From contig QCLU01000003.1 in the NCBI GenBank assembly GCA_003214315.1, positions 62,001 to 126,000 on the forward strand: 64,000 nucleotides of DNA, read 5' to 3'. Shown here piece after piece: positions 23,104 through 33,318 of the stretch. Within the stretch, counting starts at the first letter, position 1. Each line of letters opens with the position of its first letter. A program made the translations under genes and the position numbers. The notes below the pieces were generated by a model that did not search any database, was not told the origin of the DNA, and was given only the letters and a program-made list of their open reading frames with translations. The stretch is from Prochlorococcus sp. AG-418-D13. GTDB lineage: Bacteria; Cyanobacteriota; Cyanobacteriia; PCC-6307; Cyanobiaceae.

Positions 23104-24105
23104 ATGAATTCGATTATTCGTCCTAGAAGATTAAGAAGAACTGAGGCAATTAGAGATATGGTTAGAGAAAACCATCTAAAGGCATCGGACTTTATATATC
23201 CATTATTTATTCATGAAAAAGATTTTAAAGAGGAAATTGCAGCAATGCCCGGAACTTATAGATGGGATATTAATGGCTTAATAAAGGAGGTTACTAGGGC
23301 ATGGGAATTGGGAATAAGGTGTGTGGTTCTTTTCCCAAAAATTAACGATAGTTTAAAGACTGAAGATGGAGCAGAATGTTTTAATGAAGACGGTTTAATA
23401 CCTAAAGCTATTCGAATATTAAAAAAAGAGATTCCAGAAATGGCAATAATGACAGATGTTGCCTTGGACCCATATTCTTGTGATGGTCATGATGGATTAG
23501 TTGATGAAACTGGAAAAATATTGAATGACGAAACAATCGAAATTTTAAAAAAACAAGCTTTAACACAAGCAAGAGCTGGAGCAGATTTTATTGGCCCTAG
23601 TGACATGATGGATGGGAGAGTTGGAGCAATCAGAGCTGCTCTTGATAGTCAAGGATTTAGTGATGTCGGAATTATTAGTTACACAGCAAAATATTCATCT
23701 GCTTATTATGGTCCATTTAGAACTGCTTTAGATTCGGCTCCTAGAGAAAATAGTAAAAAAATAATTCCAGACAATAAATCTACATATCAAATGGACCCTG
23801 CCAATTCAAAAGAGGCGTTAATTGAATCTGCATTAGATCAGTATGAAGGAGCTGATATTTTGATGGTAAAACCAGGAATTTCATATTTGGATATTGTTTA
23901 TAGATTAAGCACTTTTTCAAATAAACCTATAGCTGCATACAACGTTAGTGGGGAGTATTCCATGGTAAAGTCTGCTGCTATGAAGAACTGGATTAACGAA
24001 AAAGATATTGTTTTAGAAACATTGCTTAGTTTTAAAAGAGCAGGAGCAAAATTAATACTCACTTATCATGCTTGTGATGCATCTCAATGGTTGCAGGATA
24101 CTTAA
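23104..24105 (+). CDS. hemB: Delta-aminolevulinic acid dehydratase
   Basis: RPRRLRRTEAIRDMV, DVALDPYSCDGHDG, GADILMVKPG. Confidence 0.97.
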   Translation: MNSIIRPRRLRRTEAIRDMVRENHLKASDFIYPLFIHEKDFKEEIAAMPGTYRWDINGLIKEVTRAWELGIRCVVLFPKINDSLKTEDGAECFNEDGLIPKAIRILKKEIPEMAIMTDVALDPYSCDGHDGLVDETGKILNDETIEILKKQALTQARAGADFIGPSDMMDGRVGAIRAALDSQGFSDVGIISYTAKYSSAYYGPFRTALDSAPRENSKKIIPDNKSTYQMDPANSKEALIESALDQYEGADILMVKPGISYLDIVYRLSTFSNKPIAAYNVSGEYSMVKSAAMKNWINEKDIVLETLLSFKRAGAKLILTYHACDASQWLQDT

Positions 24106-24167
24106 AAACTCATTATTAACAAAAATTTGGTTTATTCTTAGATAAGTAATAAATTAACTGCTTTGTT

Positions 24168-24554
24168 TTGGAGTTTTCACAAGGAGTAAATAGGATTGGT
24201 CATATTGCACTTAGAGTAGAGAATCTCGAAAGGGCGAAATCTTTTTATATGAAGCTTGGTATGAATTTAGTTTGGGACGATAAAGATTGGTCTTATTTAG
24301 AAGCTGGTAAAGGGAAAGATGGGCTAGCGTTGTTAGGCCCTAGCTACAAAGCTGCGGGACCTCACTTTGCTTTTCATTTTGAAAATAAAAAAGAAGTGGA
24401 AAATATTCAAAATGATTTAAAAAATTCTGGAGTAAAAGTTGGTCCTTTACATGAGCATAGAGATGGAACAGCATCTTTTTATATGAAGGATACTGAAGGA
24501 AACTGGCTTGAGATGCTTTATGTTCCTCCTGAAGGGATTCAATCCAATGTTTGA
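24168..24554 (+). CDS. Glyoxalase/VOC superfamily protein
   Basis: IGHIALRVENLERAKSFYMKLGM, DTEGNWLEMLY; TTG start. Confidence 0.85.
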   Translation: MEFSQGVNRIGHIALRVENLERAKSFYMKLGMNLVWDDKDWSYLEAGKGKDGLALLGPSYKAAGPHFAFHFENKKEVENIQNDLKNSGVKVGPLHEHRDGTASFYMKDTEGNWLEMLYVPPEGIQSNV

Positions 24555-26977
24555 TTCTTTTTTTTATGCAAGAGAAAAGTTATTCTAAAAAATCATATTC
24601 AGATAACACCTTAGAAGAAGAATCTATAAGTCTTTTAGAGTGGGATTCATTAAAAACGCATTTATCTTCATTCGCATCAACGGAAATGGGTAAACGAGCA
24701 ATTTTAAGTTTTGGTATTCCTTTAGAATATGAAGCATCTAAAAGACTTTTGAATGAAACTGTTGAAATAAATGAGCTAGAAAATAATTTAGATAAATCAA
24801 TTACTTTTTCTGGTGTTTTTGATATTAGTAGAAATATTGAAATTTGTTCCAAGGGAGGTGTAATTTCATCTTCTGAATTGTTAGAAATAGCGAAAACAAT
24901 TGCTTCAGCACGAAATTTAAAAAAAATCTTATTAGATTTTGAACAAAGGCCATATATTTCATCATTTACAAAAAATTTAATTGACCATCAGAATATCGAA
25001 ACAATTTTTAAAAAAGGCATTGAATCTAATGGAAGGATTTCAGACAATGCTAGTAATGAAATATCTATTCTTAGAAAAGAATTATTATCTAAGAAACTTG
25101 AAAGAAAAATATTAGTTGAGAAATTTATTCAGAAGCATTTAGCTTATTTGCAAGATACTACTATTGGAGATCGATATGGTAGGCCTGTTTTAGCAGTGAA
25201 AGTTAATTATGTAGATAAATTTAAAGGCATAATACATGACTCTTCATCTTCAGGAAATACAGTATATTTTGAGCCTGAAAGTGTAGTAACTAAAGGTAAT
25301 AAGATTGCTTCTTTAGATGCTAGGATCACAGCAGAAGAATTTAAACTACTTAAGAAATGGTCCCAAATTGTTAGTGATAATTCAAAAAATCTTATTGAAA
25401 TGGCATCCATTTTATTGAGATTAGAAAATGCTCTAACTCGTTCAAGATATTCGAAATGGATTGGAGGCAAAAATCCTACGTTTGAGAAAAATCCTATTAT
25501 TTCTTTAATTGGTTTTTCTCATCCGTTATTGATTTGGGAACATAAGAAAAAAGGAGCCTCTCCCCCAGTGGCTGTAGATTTTCATATAAATAGAAATATT
25601 AAGGTTGTAGCTATTACAGGTCCAAATACTGGAGGTAAAACGGCAGCTTTAAAAGGTTTGGGTTTGTCTTTAGTTATGGCTAGAGCAGGATTATTGATAC
25701 CCTCAACTAATAAACCTATCATCCCTTTTTGTCCAAATATATATGTGGATATAGGAGATAAGCAATCTTTAGAAGAAAATTTATCTACGTTCAGTGGGCA
25801 TATATCCCGCATAAAAGAGATTTTAGATTCACTTGATCATAGGAAAGGATTATCAGTTGTTTTGTTAGATGAGATTGGATCTGGTACAGATCCTCTTGAA
25901 GGAAGTGCTCTTGCGATGGCTTTATTGAAAGAATTTGCAAATAAATCTGATATCACTTTAGCAACTACACATTATGGAGATATTAAGGCTTTAAAATATA
26001 ATGACTCCAGATTTGAAAACGTATCAGTTGCCTTTGATGAGGATTCATTGAAGCCAAAATATATACTCAACTGGGGCATTCCTGGGAGAAGTAATGCCTT
26101 GTCAATTTCAAAGAGAATTGGTCTAGATGAAAACATACTAAATGAAGCTGCAAATTATCTAAAGCCAAAAGAAGTTGATAATATTAACAGTATTATTAAA
26201 GGACTTGAGGAAGAGAGGATTAAACAACAAAAATCTGCAGAAGCCGCTGCAGAACTGATTGCAAGAACTGAAATATTACATGATGAACTGAAGAGAAATT
26301 ATGAATATCAAAGAATAAATGCTGAAAAAATCCAGGAAATTGAAAGGTCTAAATTATCAAAACATATCTTATCCGCTAAAAAAGAGGTAATAGATTTGAT
26401 TAAAAAATTAAGAGATAAAAATGTTAATGGTGAGGATACGAGAATTATTGGAAAAAGATTAAAGGAAATTGAGACGGAACATTTAACCCAAAAACAATTT
26501 GAAAAGTCAATATCATGGAATCCTCAGATAGGCGATTTTGTAAAAATTAAAAGTTTAAATAGTACTGGACAAATTGTAGATTTAGATAAAAAAGGTGGTT
26601 TTTACGAAGTTAAATGTGGTTCATTCAGAAGTACATTATCTGTAAATGACTTTGAAGGTATTAACGGAGAAAAGCCTAATTTCAAAAGGTCAAAAATTGA
26701 GATTAAGTCTACAAGAGAAGATTTTTCTTTTTCTAAAATTAGAACGAGTAAAAATACAATTGACGTAAGAGGGCTAAGAGTTCATGAAGCCGAAATAATT
26801 ATTGAGGAGAAAATTAGAAAATTTCATGGACCGCTATGGATTGTTCATGGAATTGGAACAGGGAAATTAAAAAAAGGACTAAGAAATTGGTTATCAGGTT
26901 TAAATTATGTTGATAAGATTGAAGATGCAGCCAACAACGAGGGCGGACCTGGTTGCAGTATTGCGTGGATAAAATAA
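24551..26977 (+). CDS. mutS2: Endonuclease MutS2 with Smr domain
   Basis: ITGPNTGGKTAALK, LLDEIGSGTDPLEG, ATTHYGDIKAL, C-terminal Smr IDVRGLRVHEAE / VHGIGTGKLKKGL. Confidence 0.95.
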   Translation: MILFFMQEKSYSKKSYSDNTLEEESISLLEWDSLKTHLSSFASTEMGKRAILSFGIPLEYEASKRLLNETVEINELENNLDKSITFSGVFDISRNIEICSKGGVISSSELLEIAKTIASARNLKKILLDFEQRPYISSFTKNLIDHQNIETIFKKGIESNGRISDNASNEISILRKELLSKKLERKILVEKFIQKHLAYLQDTTIGDRYGRPVLAVKVNYVDKFKGIIHDSSSSGNTVYFEPESVVTKGNKIASLDARITAEEFKLLKKWSQIVSDNSKNLIEMASILLRLENALTRSRYSKWIGGKNPTFEKNPIISLIGFSHPLLIWEHKKKGASPPVAVDFHINRNIKVVAITGPNTGGKTAALKGLGLSLVMARAGLLIPSTNKPIIPFCPNIYVDIGDKQSLEENLSTFSGHISRIKEILDSLDHRKGLSVVLLDEIGSGTDPLEGSALAMALLKEFANKSDITLATTHYGDIKALKYNDSRFENVSVAFDEDSLKPKYILNWGIPGRSNALSISKRIGLDENILNEAANYLKPKEVDNINSIIKGLEEERIKQQKSAEAAAELIARTEILHDELKRNYEYQRINAEKIQEIERSKLSKHILSAKKEVIDLIKKLRDKNVNGEDTRIIGKRLKEIETEHLTQKQFEKSISWNPQIGDFVKIKSLNSTGQIVDLDKKGGFYEVKCGSFRSTLSVNDFEGINGEKPNFKRSKIEIKSTREDFSFSKIRTSKNTIDVRGLRVHEAEIIIEEKIRKFHGPLWIVHGIGTGKLKKGLRNWLSGLNYVDKIEDAANNEGGPGCSIAWIK

Positions 26978-27017
26978 AATTTAAAATACCAAGAAAACAA
27001 TTTAATAAGCGTATTAA

Positions 27018-28001
27018 GTGCAATTTATTGATCAAGCAAACATTATTCTTAAAGCTGGAAAAGGTGGAAATGGAATAGTTTCATTTAGAAGAGAAAAATT
27101 CGTTCCTGCTGGAGGACCTTCGGGGGGGAATGGTGGCAGAGGGGGTTCAGTTATTTTGATGGCTGATAATAATCTGCAAACATTATTAGATTTCAAATTC
27201 AAACGTGAAATAATTGCTGAAGATGGATGCAAAGGAGGTCCTAATAAGAGATCAGGTGCTTCAGGTGAGGATAGAATCCTTAAAGTTCCCTGCGGTACAG
27301 AAATAAGGGATATTAAAACCGGCATTATTTTAGGAGATTTAACTAATGATAAACAGAGCTTAACTATTGCCATTGGAGGAAGAGGTGGACATGGTAATGC
27401 TTACTATTTAAGTAATAAAAATAGAGCTCCAGAATCATTCACTGAAGGAAAAGATGGTGAGATATGGGAGGTTCAATTAGAACTCAAACTTCTTGCAGAG
27501 GTTGGAATTATAGGCCTTCCAAATGCTGGGAAAAGTACTTTGATTTCTGTTGTATCATCTGCCCGTCCAAAAATCGCAAATTATCCTTTCACAACCCTAA
27601 TACCTAACTTAGGTGTAGTAAGAAAAATTGATGGGAATGGTTGCCTTTTTGCGGATATTCCTGGATTAATATCAGGGGCAGCTGATGGGGTAGGTTTAGG
27701 GCATGATTTTTTAAGGCACATCCAAAGAACGAAGATACTTGTTCACTTAATTGATGCAATTGCAGACAATCCTTTAGATGATTTTGAGATAATTGAGCAG
27801 GAATTAAAAAAATATGGGAAAGGTCTTTTAGATAAAGAGAGGATAATAGTATTGAATAAAATGGAGCTGGTAGATGATGATTATTTGAAAAATATTACAA
27901 AAAAGTTAGAAGATTTATCTAAAAAGAAAGTTTTAGTTATTTCTTCATCTTTAAAAAAAGGTTTATCTTCACTGCTTTCTGAAGTATGGAAAAGGATCTA
28001 A
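27018..28001 (+). CDS. obgE: GTPase Obg
   Basis: Gly-rich Obg fold [64 protein letters not shown]. Confidence 0.97.
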   Translation: MQFIDQANIILKAGKGGNGIVSFRREKFVPAGGPSGGNGGRGGSVILMADNNLQTLLDFKFKREIIAEDGCKGGPNKRSGASGEDRILKVPCGTEIRDIKTGIILGDLTNDKQSLTIAIGGRGGHGNAYYLSNKNRAPESFTEGKDGEIWEVQLELKLLAEVGIIGLPNAGKSTLISVVSSARPKIANYPFTTLIPNLGVVRKIDGNGCLFADIPGLISGAADGVGLGHDFLRHIQRTKILVHLIDAIADNPLDDFEIIEQELKKYGKGLLDKERIIVLNKMELVDDDYLKNITKKLEDLSKKKVLVISSSLKKGLSSLLSEVWKRI

Positions 28002-28086
28002 CTTCAATTAAAATTTTTTTTAAAAAAAATATACTTGATTTAATAATTAAAATTAGTCATAAATAAGATACTTCTTTAAACATAAT

Positions 28087-28269
28087 ATGAATTTCTATAG
28101 TTGCTTTGATCAACAAGGAAAAATAATAGCTAGATGTCAAACTATTCAAGATATTGAGGTTTTGAAGAAAATGGGAAGACCAATTGTTGAAGTCAAGGAA
28201 ATGAAAAGTGAGGAGTCGGTCGTATGTTCTCTGACAGGAAGTCCATCCGACTTTAATAGAGATTACTAA
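28087..28269 (+). CDS. Small conserved hypothetical protein
   Basis: 60-aa ORF followed by rho-independent terminator; convergent with CP12. Confidence 0.6.
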   Translation: MNFYSCFDQQGKIIARCQTIQDIEVLKKMGRPIVEVKEMKSEESVVCSLTGSPSDFNRDY

Positions 28270-28284
28270 TAGAATTTAACAAAT

Positions 28285-28314
28285 AAAAAAAAGGGCTTTA
28301 AGAGCCCTTTTTTT
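28285..28314. terminator. Bidirectional rho-independent terminator
   Basis: AAAAAAAAGGGCT-TTAAG-AGCCCTTTTTTT between convergent genes. Confidence 0.85.
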
Positions 28315-28338
28315 ATAAATTATCTATGAATAGAAAAC

Positions 28339-28557
28339 TTAATCATCATAAACAAGACATTCTGGTTCATCCGGATTGGCATCGCAGAATAGTTCCAAAG
28401 CATTAGGGTCATGTTTGTCATCTGGATGATGATCTTTATATTCTTCGAGTTCTTTTAGCTCTTCAGTTAAATGTCTGACCTTTGGAAGATTGCCCTCTGC
28501 TTTTGCAGATGCGATTTCCGATTGATCTTTTTGAATGTGTTCGTCAATGGATTTCAT
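28339..28557 (-). CDS. CP12-family Calvin cycle regulator, reduced form
   Basis: C-terminal LELFCDANPDEPECLVYDD matches the CP12 GAPDH-binding Cys loop and YDD end. Confidence 0.82.
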   Translation of the reverse strand: MKSIDEHIQKDQSEIASAKAEGNLPKVRHLTEELKELEEYKDHHPDDKHDPNALELFCDANPDEPECLVYDD

Positions 28558-28685
28558 TGTAAGCTTTTCGTACTTTAGTAGACATACACAACATAGTTAA
28601 TTTCTAATGAAATTGCATTATCTGTGAACTAAATAAGTGTTCATAACAACATTATTTTTTTTGGGAAATTGATTTATGTATTTTT

Positions 28686-29630
28686 TTATGACTCTAATCT
28701 CATTATTTCCTTTAGTGATGGTAAAACTGGGATTAGTTGATTTGGGTTTAAAGGGAATAAAGCTTTGTAGTAATCTTTTTTCCATTCATTGTCGAAGCAT
28801 GTCCTATTTACATTAGATAATTTAAAGAATTTTAATCTCCATTCAATAATATTTTCGAAACTTGATAGTTCTTTTTCAGTACATTTGAAAAGTTTGCTAT
28901 ATATCAATTCCCATCTTATAAACGTTGGAAAAAGGTAAATATCTGCGTAGGTTAACTCTTCTCCAAATATCCAGTCACCTTTGTTTTTCTTTAGTAAATT
29001 TTCAATTTCATTAATAGCTGCAAAAAGATTTTGACTTGCTTTTTCGTAAGCTGCCTGGTTTCTGGCGAAACCGCATCTATAGACCCCATCATTAATACTA
29101 TTATTAATTAAATCTAAAAATTTTTGATTACAGTCTTTAATAGTTAATGTCAGATATTCCGATTCACTTTTTATTGAATTGAGTAGTTTTATTATCTGGG
29201 AACTTTCATTAGACAAAATATTTACTTCATCTTTTACAAAACTAATTAAAAGAGGTAATGTCGCTCTAAAAATCTTCTTTTTATTAGCTTTTTTGTAGAG
29301 GTCAGAAAGTCTCATACATCCCTTAATCTTGGAATTGAAAATCCATTCGCCATGCTCTACATCTGCTTTTAAAAAAATAACTTTAACTTTTTTGAATAAA
29401 TGTTTTATGTCGTGGACGAGTAAAGTTCTTTGACACCATGGACAAGAATGCCCTACCAATAAATAAATTTGTCCATTTTCATTATTAATATCGTATTCAC
29501 TATCAATTGTTATGCCTTTAGGCCTTTTATAATTACCATATAAATCTGATGGTGCGAACCCATTCATTAATTGGTTCCAAAACCAAAACCAAAATTTTTT
29601 TGAGGCCTTAATTAGGTATTTATTTTGCAT
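28686..29630 (-). CDS. Glutathione S-transferase-like protein (ECM4/glutathionyl-hydroquinone reductase type)
   Basis: LLVGHSCPWCQRTLLVHDIK thioredoxin-fold motif; C-terminal GST domain. Confidence 0.8.
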   Translation of the reverse strand: MQNKYLIKASKKFWFWFWNQLMNGFAPSDLYGNYKRPKGITIDSEYDINNENGQIYLLVGHSCPWCQRTLLVHDIKHLFKKVKVIFLKADVEHGEWIFNSKIKGCMRLSDLYKKANKKKIFRATLPLLISFVKDEVNILSNESSQIIKLLNSIKSESEYLTLTIKDCNQKFLDLINNSINDGVYRCGFARNQAAYEKASQNLFAAINEIENLLKKNKGDWIFGEELTYADIYLFPTFIRWELIYSKLFKCTEKELSSFENIIEWRLKFFKLSNVNRTCFDNEWKKDYYKALFPLNPNQLIPVLPSLKEIMRLES

Positions 29631-29653
29631 GAAATTTTATTTTTAAAGAAAAA

Positions 29654-30559
29654 ATGACTGTTCAAAGGATACTTATCGTTTCAGGCACTCATGGGAATGA
29701 AATTAATCCTATTTGGGCTGTTAAGCAATTTAATAGGGAGGCAAATACTTTAAATTATGGTATTGAGTATGAGTACATCATAGGCAATCCTGTTGCCTAT
29801 GAAAAAGGGTGCAGATATATAGATGATGATTTAAATAGATCTTTTAAAGAAATTAAAAGTCATAATCAACAAAAGAACAGTGTTTATGAGATTAATAGAG
29901 CTAATTTTTTAGTCAATCAATTTGGAATTAACGGATCTAACCCCTGTCAAATTGCCATTGATTTGCATACTACTACAGCAAATATGGGTACAAGTATTGT
30001 AATTTATGGGAGGAGATTCAAAGATTTTTGTTTGGCTGCATTACTGCAGAACAAATTTGGATTGCCTATTTATTTACATGAAAAAGATAAAGCTCAAACA
30101 GGCTTTCTTGTAGAAGCTTGGCCATGTGGTTTAGTTATTGAAATAGGTGCTGTAGCACAAAATTTTTATGATCCAAAAATCATAGATAGATTTTTGATAA
30201 TAATTAGCTCCCTAAGGGAAGAGATAGATAAATTAAAAAACAACCTTATAGAACTACCAAAGGAATTAGTTGTTCACGTTCATCAAGGGAGTATAGATTA
30301 TCCAAGAGATGAAAAAGGAGATATTGATGGCCTAATTCATCCTGAGAGAATGAACCAAGATTGGAAAATTATTAAAAAAGGAGATCCATTATTTTTTGAT
30401 AGTCAAGGAATAATTCACAGATATGATAGAGACCAATTAATTTGGCCTGTTTTTATTGGCGAAGTTGCTTATAAGGAAAAAAAAATTGCCATGAGCTACA
30501 CAAAAAAAGAAGTGATTTGTTCCGAAAAACAATGGGTTCAAGAGTTTGAAAGCCTTTAA
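29654..30559 (+). CDS. Aspartoacylase / succinylglutamate desuccinylase family
   Basis: VSGTHGNEINP, DDDLNRSF, DLHTTTANMG zinc-peptidase motifs. Confidence 0.9.
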   Translation: MTVQRILIVSGTHGNEINPIWAVKQFNREANTLNYGIEYEYIIGNPVAYEKGCRYIDDDLNRSFKEIKSHNQQKNSVYEINRANFLVNQFGINGSNPCQIAIDLHTTTANMGTSIVIYGRRFKDFCLAALLQNKFGLPIYLHEKDKAQTGFLVEAWPCGLVIEIGAVAQNFYDPKIIDRFLIIISSLREEIDKLKNNLIELPKELVVHVHQGSIDYPRDEKGDIDGLIHPERMNQDWKIIKKGDPLFFDSQGIIHRYDRDQLIWPVFIGEVAYKEKKIAMSYTKKEVICSEKQWVQEFESL

Positions 30560-30677
30560 ATTAATAAACCAGAACAATAAATTACTGAAAACTAATAAGA
30601 ATTTTTTATTTAATAGATAAGTTTATTTAATATTCAATACTTTTATTTTTTTTACTAACTCTTAAAACCTTAAAAAC

Positions 30678-30806
30678 CTAAATTCTTTCGCTCCAATAAA
30701 TAATAGCTCCAAAAGCCTCTAATTGCAGTCTTCTATGCTTAGCATTTTTTAAGGAAACTACTTCTCTCGATCTTTTTCCGTTAAGAAGCCATTCGATTAT
30801 TACCAA
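30678..30806 (-). CDS. Putative 42-aa small protein, absent from the ORF track
   Basis: TTG-start ORF (M)VIIEWLLNGKRSREVVSLKNAKHRRLQLEAFGAIIYWSERI*. Confidence 0.45.
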   Translation of the reverse strand: MVIIEWLLNGKRSREVVSLKNAKHRRLQLEAFGAIIYWSERI

Positions 30807-30932
30807 TTTTAACCCCCAATAACAAAGAAAATATTAAGACATGGAAGTTCTTTTCTTATATCTACCAAAAAATAAGTTTACTTAAAGAAAAAATATTTAC
30901 ACATTTTTAGCGATTTTGGTCTAAAATCTTCG

Positions 30933-30980
30933 AAGCGGAATATTTTTTCCGTTTTTATTTACACGTCTCAATTTAGAGAC
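30933..30980 (+). promoter_or_regulatory. psbA 5' leader hairpins
   Basis: AAGCGGAA-TATTTT-TTCCGTTT (30933-30954, one G-T pair) and GTCTC-AATTTA-GAGAC (30965-30980); upstream TTTACA (30896-30901) and TAAAAT (30922-30927). Confidence 0.5.
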
Positions 30981-30995
30981 ATATTTTACGAACTC

Positions 30996-32078
30996 ATGAC
31001 AACTATTCAGCAGCAGCGCTCTTCGCTGTTAAAAGGTTGGCCACAGTTTTGTGAGTGGGTAACATCAACTAACAACAGAATCTATGTTGGTTGGTTCGGC
31101 GTCTTAATGATCCCATGCCTACTTACAGCAGCGGCTTGCTTCATCGTTGCATTCATCGCAGCACCACCAGTAGACATCGACGGAATTAGAGAGCCAGTTG
31201 CTGGTTCTTTCCTATATGGAAACAACATCATCTCAGGTGCAGTTGTTCCTTCATCTAACGCTATTGGTCTACACTTCTACCCAATTTGGGAAGCAGCTAC
31301 TGTAGATGAGTGGTTATACAACGGTGGTCCTTACCAGCTTGTAATTTTCCACTTCCTAATTGGTATTTCAGCATACATGGGAAGACAGTGGGAGCTTTCA
31401 TACCGTTTAGGTATGCGTCCTTGGATCTGTGTTGCATATTCTGCACCAGTTTCAGCAGCTTTCGCAGTATTTCTTGTATACCCATTCGGTCAAGGTTCAT
31501 TCTCTGACGGAATGCCTCTAGGTATCTCTGGAACATTCAACTTCATGTTTGTTTTCCAGGCAGAGCACAACATTCTTATGCACCCATTCCATATGGCTGG
31601 TGTTGCTGGTATGTTCGGAGGATCTTTATTCTCAGCTATGCATGGTTCACTTGTTACTTCATCTCTAATCAGAGAAACTACTGAGACAGAGTCTCAGAAC
31701 TATGGTTACAAGTTCGGACAAGAAGAAGAAACATACAACATCGTTGCAGCTCATGGCTACTTCGGTCGTTTGATCTTCCAATATGCAAGTTTCAACAACA
31801 GCAGAAGTCTTCACTTCTTCCTAGCTGTATTCCCAGTTGTTTGTGTATGGTTAACTTCAATGGGTATCTGCACAATGGCATTCAACCTTAACGGATTCAA
31901 CTTCAACCAGTCAGTTGTTGATGCAAACGGTAAGATTGTTCCTACATGGGGTGACGTTCTTAACAGAGCAAACCTAGGTATGGAAGTAATGCACGAGCGT
32001 AACGCTCACAACTTCCCACTTGATCTAGCAGCAGCTGAGTCTACAACAGTAGCTCTTTCAGCTCCAGCTATCGGTTAA
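30996..32078 (+). CDS. psbA: Photosystem II D1 protein
   Basis: D1 sequence [40 protein letters not shown] through [11 protein letters not shown]. Confidence 0.99.
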   Translation: MTTIQQQRSSLLKGWPQFCEWVTSTNNRIYVGWFGVLMIPCLLTAAACFIVAFIAAPPVDIDGIREPVAGSFLYGNNIISGAVVPSSNAIGLHFYPIWEAATVDEWLYNGGPYQLVIFHFLIGISAYMGRQWELSYRLGMRPWICVAYSAPVSAAFAVFLVYPFGQGSFSDGMPLGISGTFNFMFVFQAEHNILMHPFHMAGVAGMFGGSLFSAMHGSLVTSSLIRETTETESQNYGYKFGQEEETYNIVAAHGYFGRLIFQYASFNNSRSLHFFLAVFPVVCVWLTSMGICTMAFNLNGFNFNQSVVDANGKIVPTWGDVLNRANLGMEVMHERNAHNFPLDLAAAESTTVALSAPAIG

Positions 32079-32100
32079 GCTTAAAGTTCTTAAATTTACA

Positions 32101-32126
32101 AGCCCCCTTTTTGGGGGCTTTTTTTT
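32101..32126 (+). terminator. psbA rho-independent terminator
   Basis: AGCCCCC-TTTTT-GGGGGCT followed by a T run. Confidence 0.92.
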
Positions 32127-32186
32127 GTTTAATTTTCAATTGGTTTCATATAATGTTTATATATAGATAAAACATTTGATATTTCT

Positions 32187-33287
32187 ATGAGTAGTAGCTT
32201 TGGAAAAATTTTTCGTGTAAGTACTTTTGGAGAATCACATGGTGGGGCAGTAGGAGTTATCCTTGATGGATGTCCCCCAAAGTTAAAAATAGATGTAAAG
32301 CTTATACAAAATGAATTAGATAGGCGTAAACCTGGACAAAGTGAAATTACAACACCACGAAATGAGGAAGATAAAATTGAAATATTAAGTGGGATAAAGG
32401 AAGGGTTAACACTTGGAACTCCAATAGCGATGTTGGTAAGAAACAAGGATCAAAGACCAGGAGATTATAATAATTTGGAGCAAGTATTTAGACCGTCTCA
32501 TGCAGATGGTACATATCATTTGAAATATGGAATTCAGGCAAGTTCTGGTGGTGGTAGAGCATCTGCAAGAGAAACAATTGGGAGAGTAGCCGCTGGTGCT
32601 GTAGCAAAACAATTATTAAAAAACTTCTGTAACACTGAAATACTATCTTGGGTAAAGCGTATACATGATATTGATTCTGATATCAATAAAGAGAAGATTT
32701 CTCTCAATAAAATAGATTCTAATATTGTTAGATGTCCTGATGAAAAAGTATCAGCGAAAATGATAGCGAGGATTAATGAATTAAAGCGTCAAGGAGATTC
32801 TTGTGGCGGGGTTATTGAATGTCTTGTCAGAAATGTTCCGTCTGGTCTTGGTATGCCGGTTTTTGATAAATTAGAAGCTGATTTAGCAAAGGCTTTGATG
32901 TCTTTGCCTGCTACGAAAGGCTTTGAAATAGGTTCAGGTTTCTCTGGAACTTATTTAAAAGGAAGCGAACATAATGATGCCTTCATCAAGTCTGATGATA
33001 TTAGTAAGTTAAGAACAACATCTAACAACTCAGGAGGCATACAGGGAGGAATAAGTAATGGGGAAAATATTCAGATGAAGATAGCTTTTAAACCTACAGC
33101 AACCATCGGGAAAGAACAGAAAACAGTAAATGCTGAAGGAAAAGAAGTATTGATGAAAGCAAAAGGGAGACACGATCCCTGTGTTCTCCCGAGAGCAGTC
33201 CCCATGGTTGATGCTATGGTCGCTTTAGTACTTGCTGACCATTTGCTTCTGAATCATGCTCAATGTGGCTTAATGAATAATTATTAG
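32187..33287 (+). CDS. aroC: Chorismate synthase
   Basis: [54 protein letters not shown]. Confidence 0.97.
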   Translation: MSSSFGKIFRVSTFGESHGGAVGVILDGCPPKLKIDVKLIQNELDRRKPGQSEITTPRNEEDKIEILSGIKEGLTLGTPIAMLVRNKDQRPGDYNNLEQVFRPSHADGTYHLKYGIQASSGGGRASARETIGRVAAGAVAKQLLKNFCNTEILSWVKRIHDIDSDINKEKISLNKIDSNIVRCPDEKVSAKMIARINELKRQGDSCGGVIECLVRNVPSGLGMPVFDKLEADLAKALMSLPATKGFEIGSGFSGTYLKGSEHNDAFIKSDDISKLRTTSNNSGGIQGGISNGENIQMKIAFKPTATIGKEQKTVNAEGKEVLMKAKGRHDPCVLPRAVPMVDAMVALVLADHLLLNHAQCGLMNNY

Positions 33288-33318
33288 TTTTGTTAGATAA
33301 ATTATATTTGTCCTTTAT

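Noticed and set aside
27032-27373. 113-aa minus-strand ORF opposite obgE N-terminus
   Set aside because: Pro-rich composition mirrors the Gly-rich Obg fold; shadow ORF.
30720-30760. ATGCTTAGCATTTTTT as a terminator or sRNA end upstream of psbA
   Set aside because: The palindrome leaves a one-base loop, so it cannot form a normal hairpin; the same bases are better explained by the small minus-strand ORF.
31297-31536. ORFs antisense and out of frame inside psbA
   Set aside because: psbA is unambiguous on the plus strand; the overlapping ORFs resemble no family and follow from its higher GC content.
30996-32078. Horizontal transfer of psbA from phage because of higher GC and C-ending codons
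   Set aside because: Strong codon bias of a very highly expressed gene explains it equally well; no flanking phage genes.
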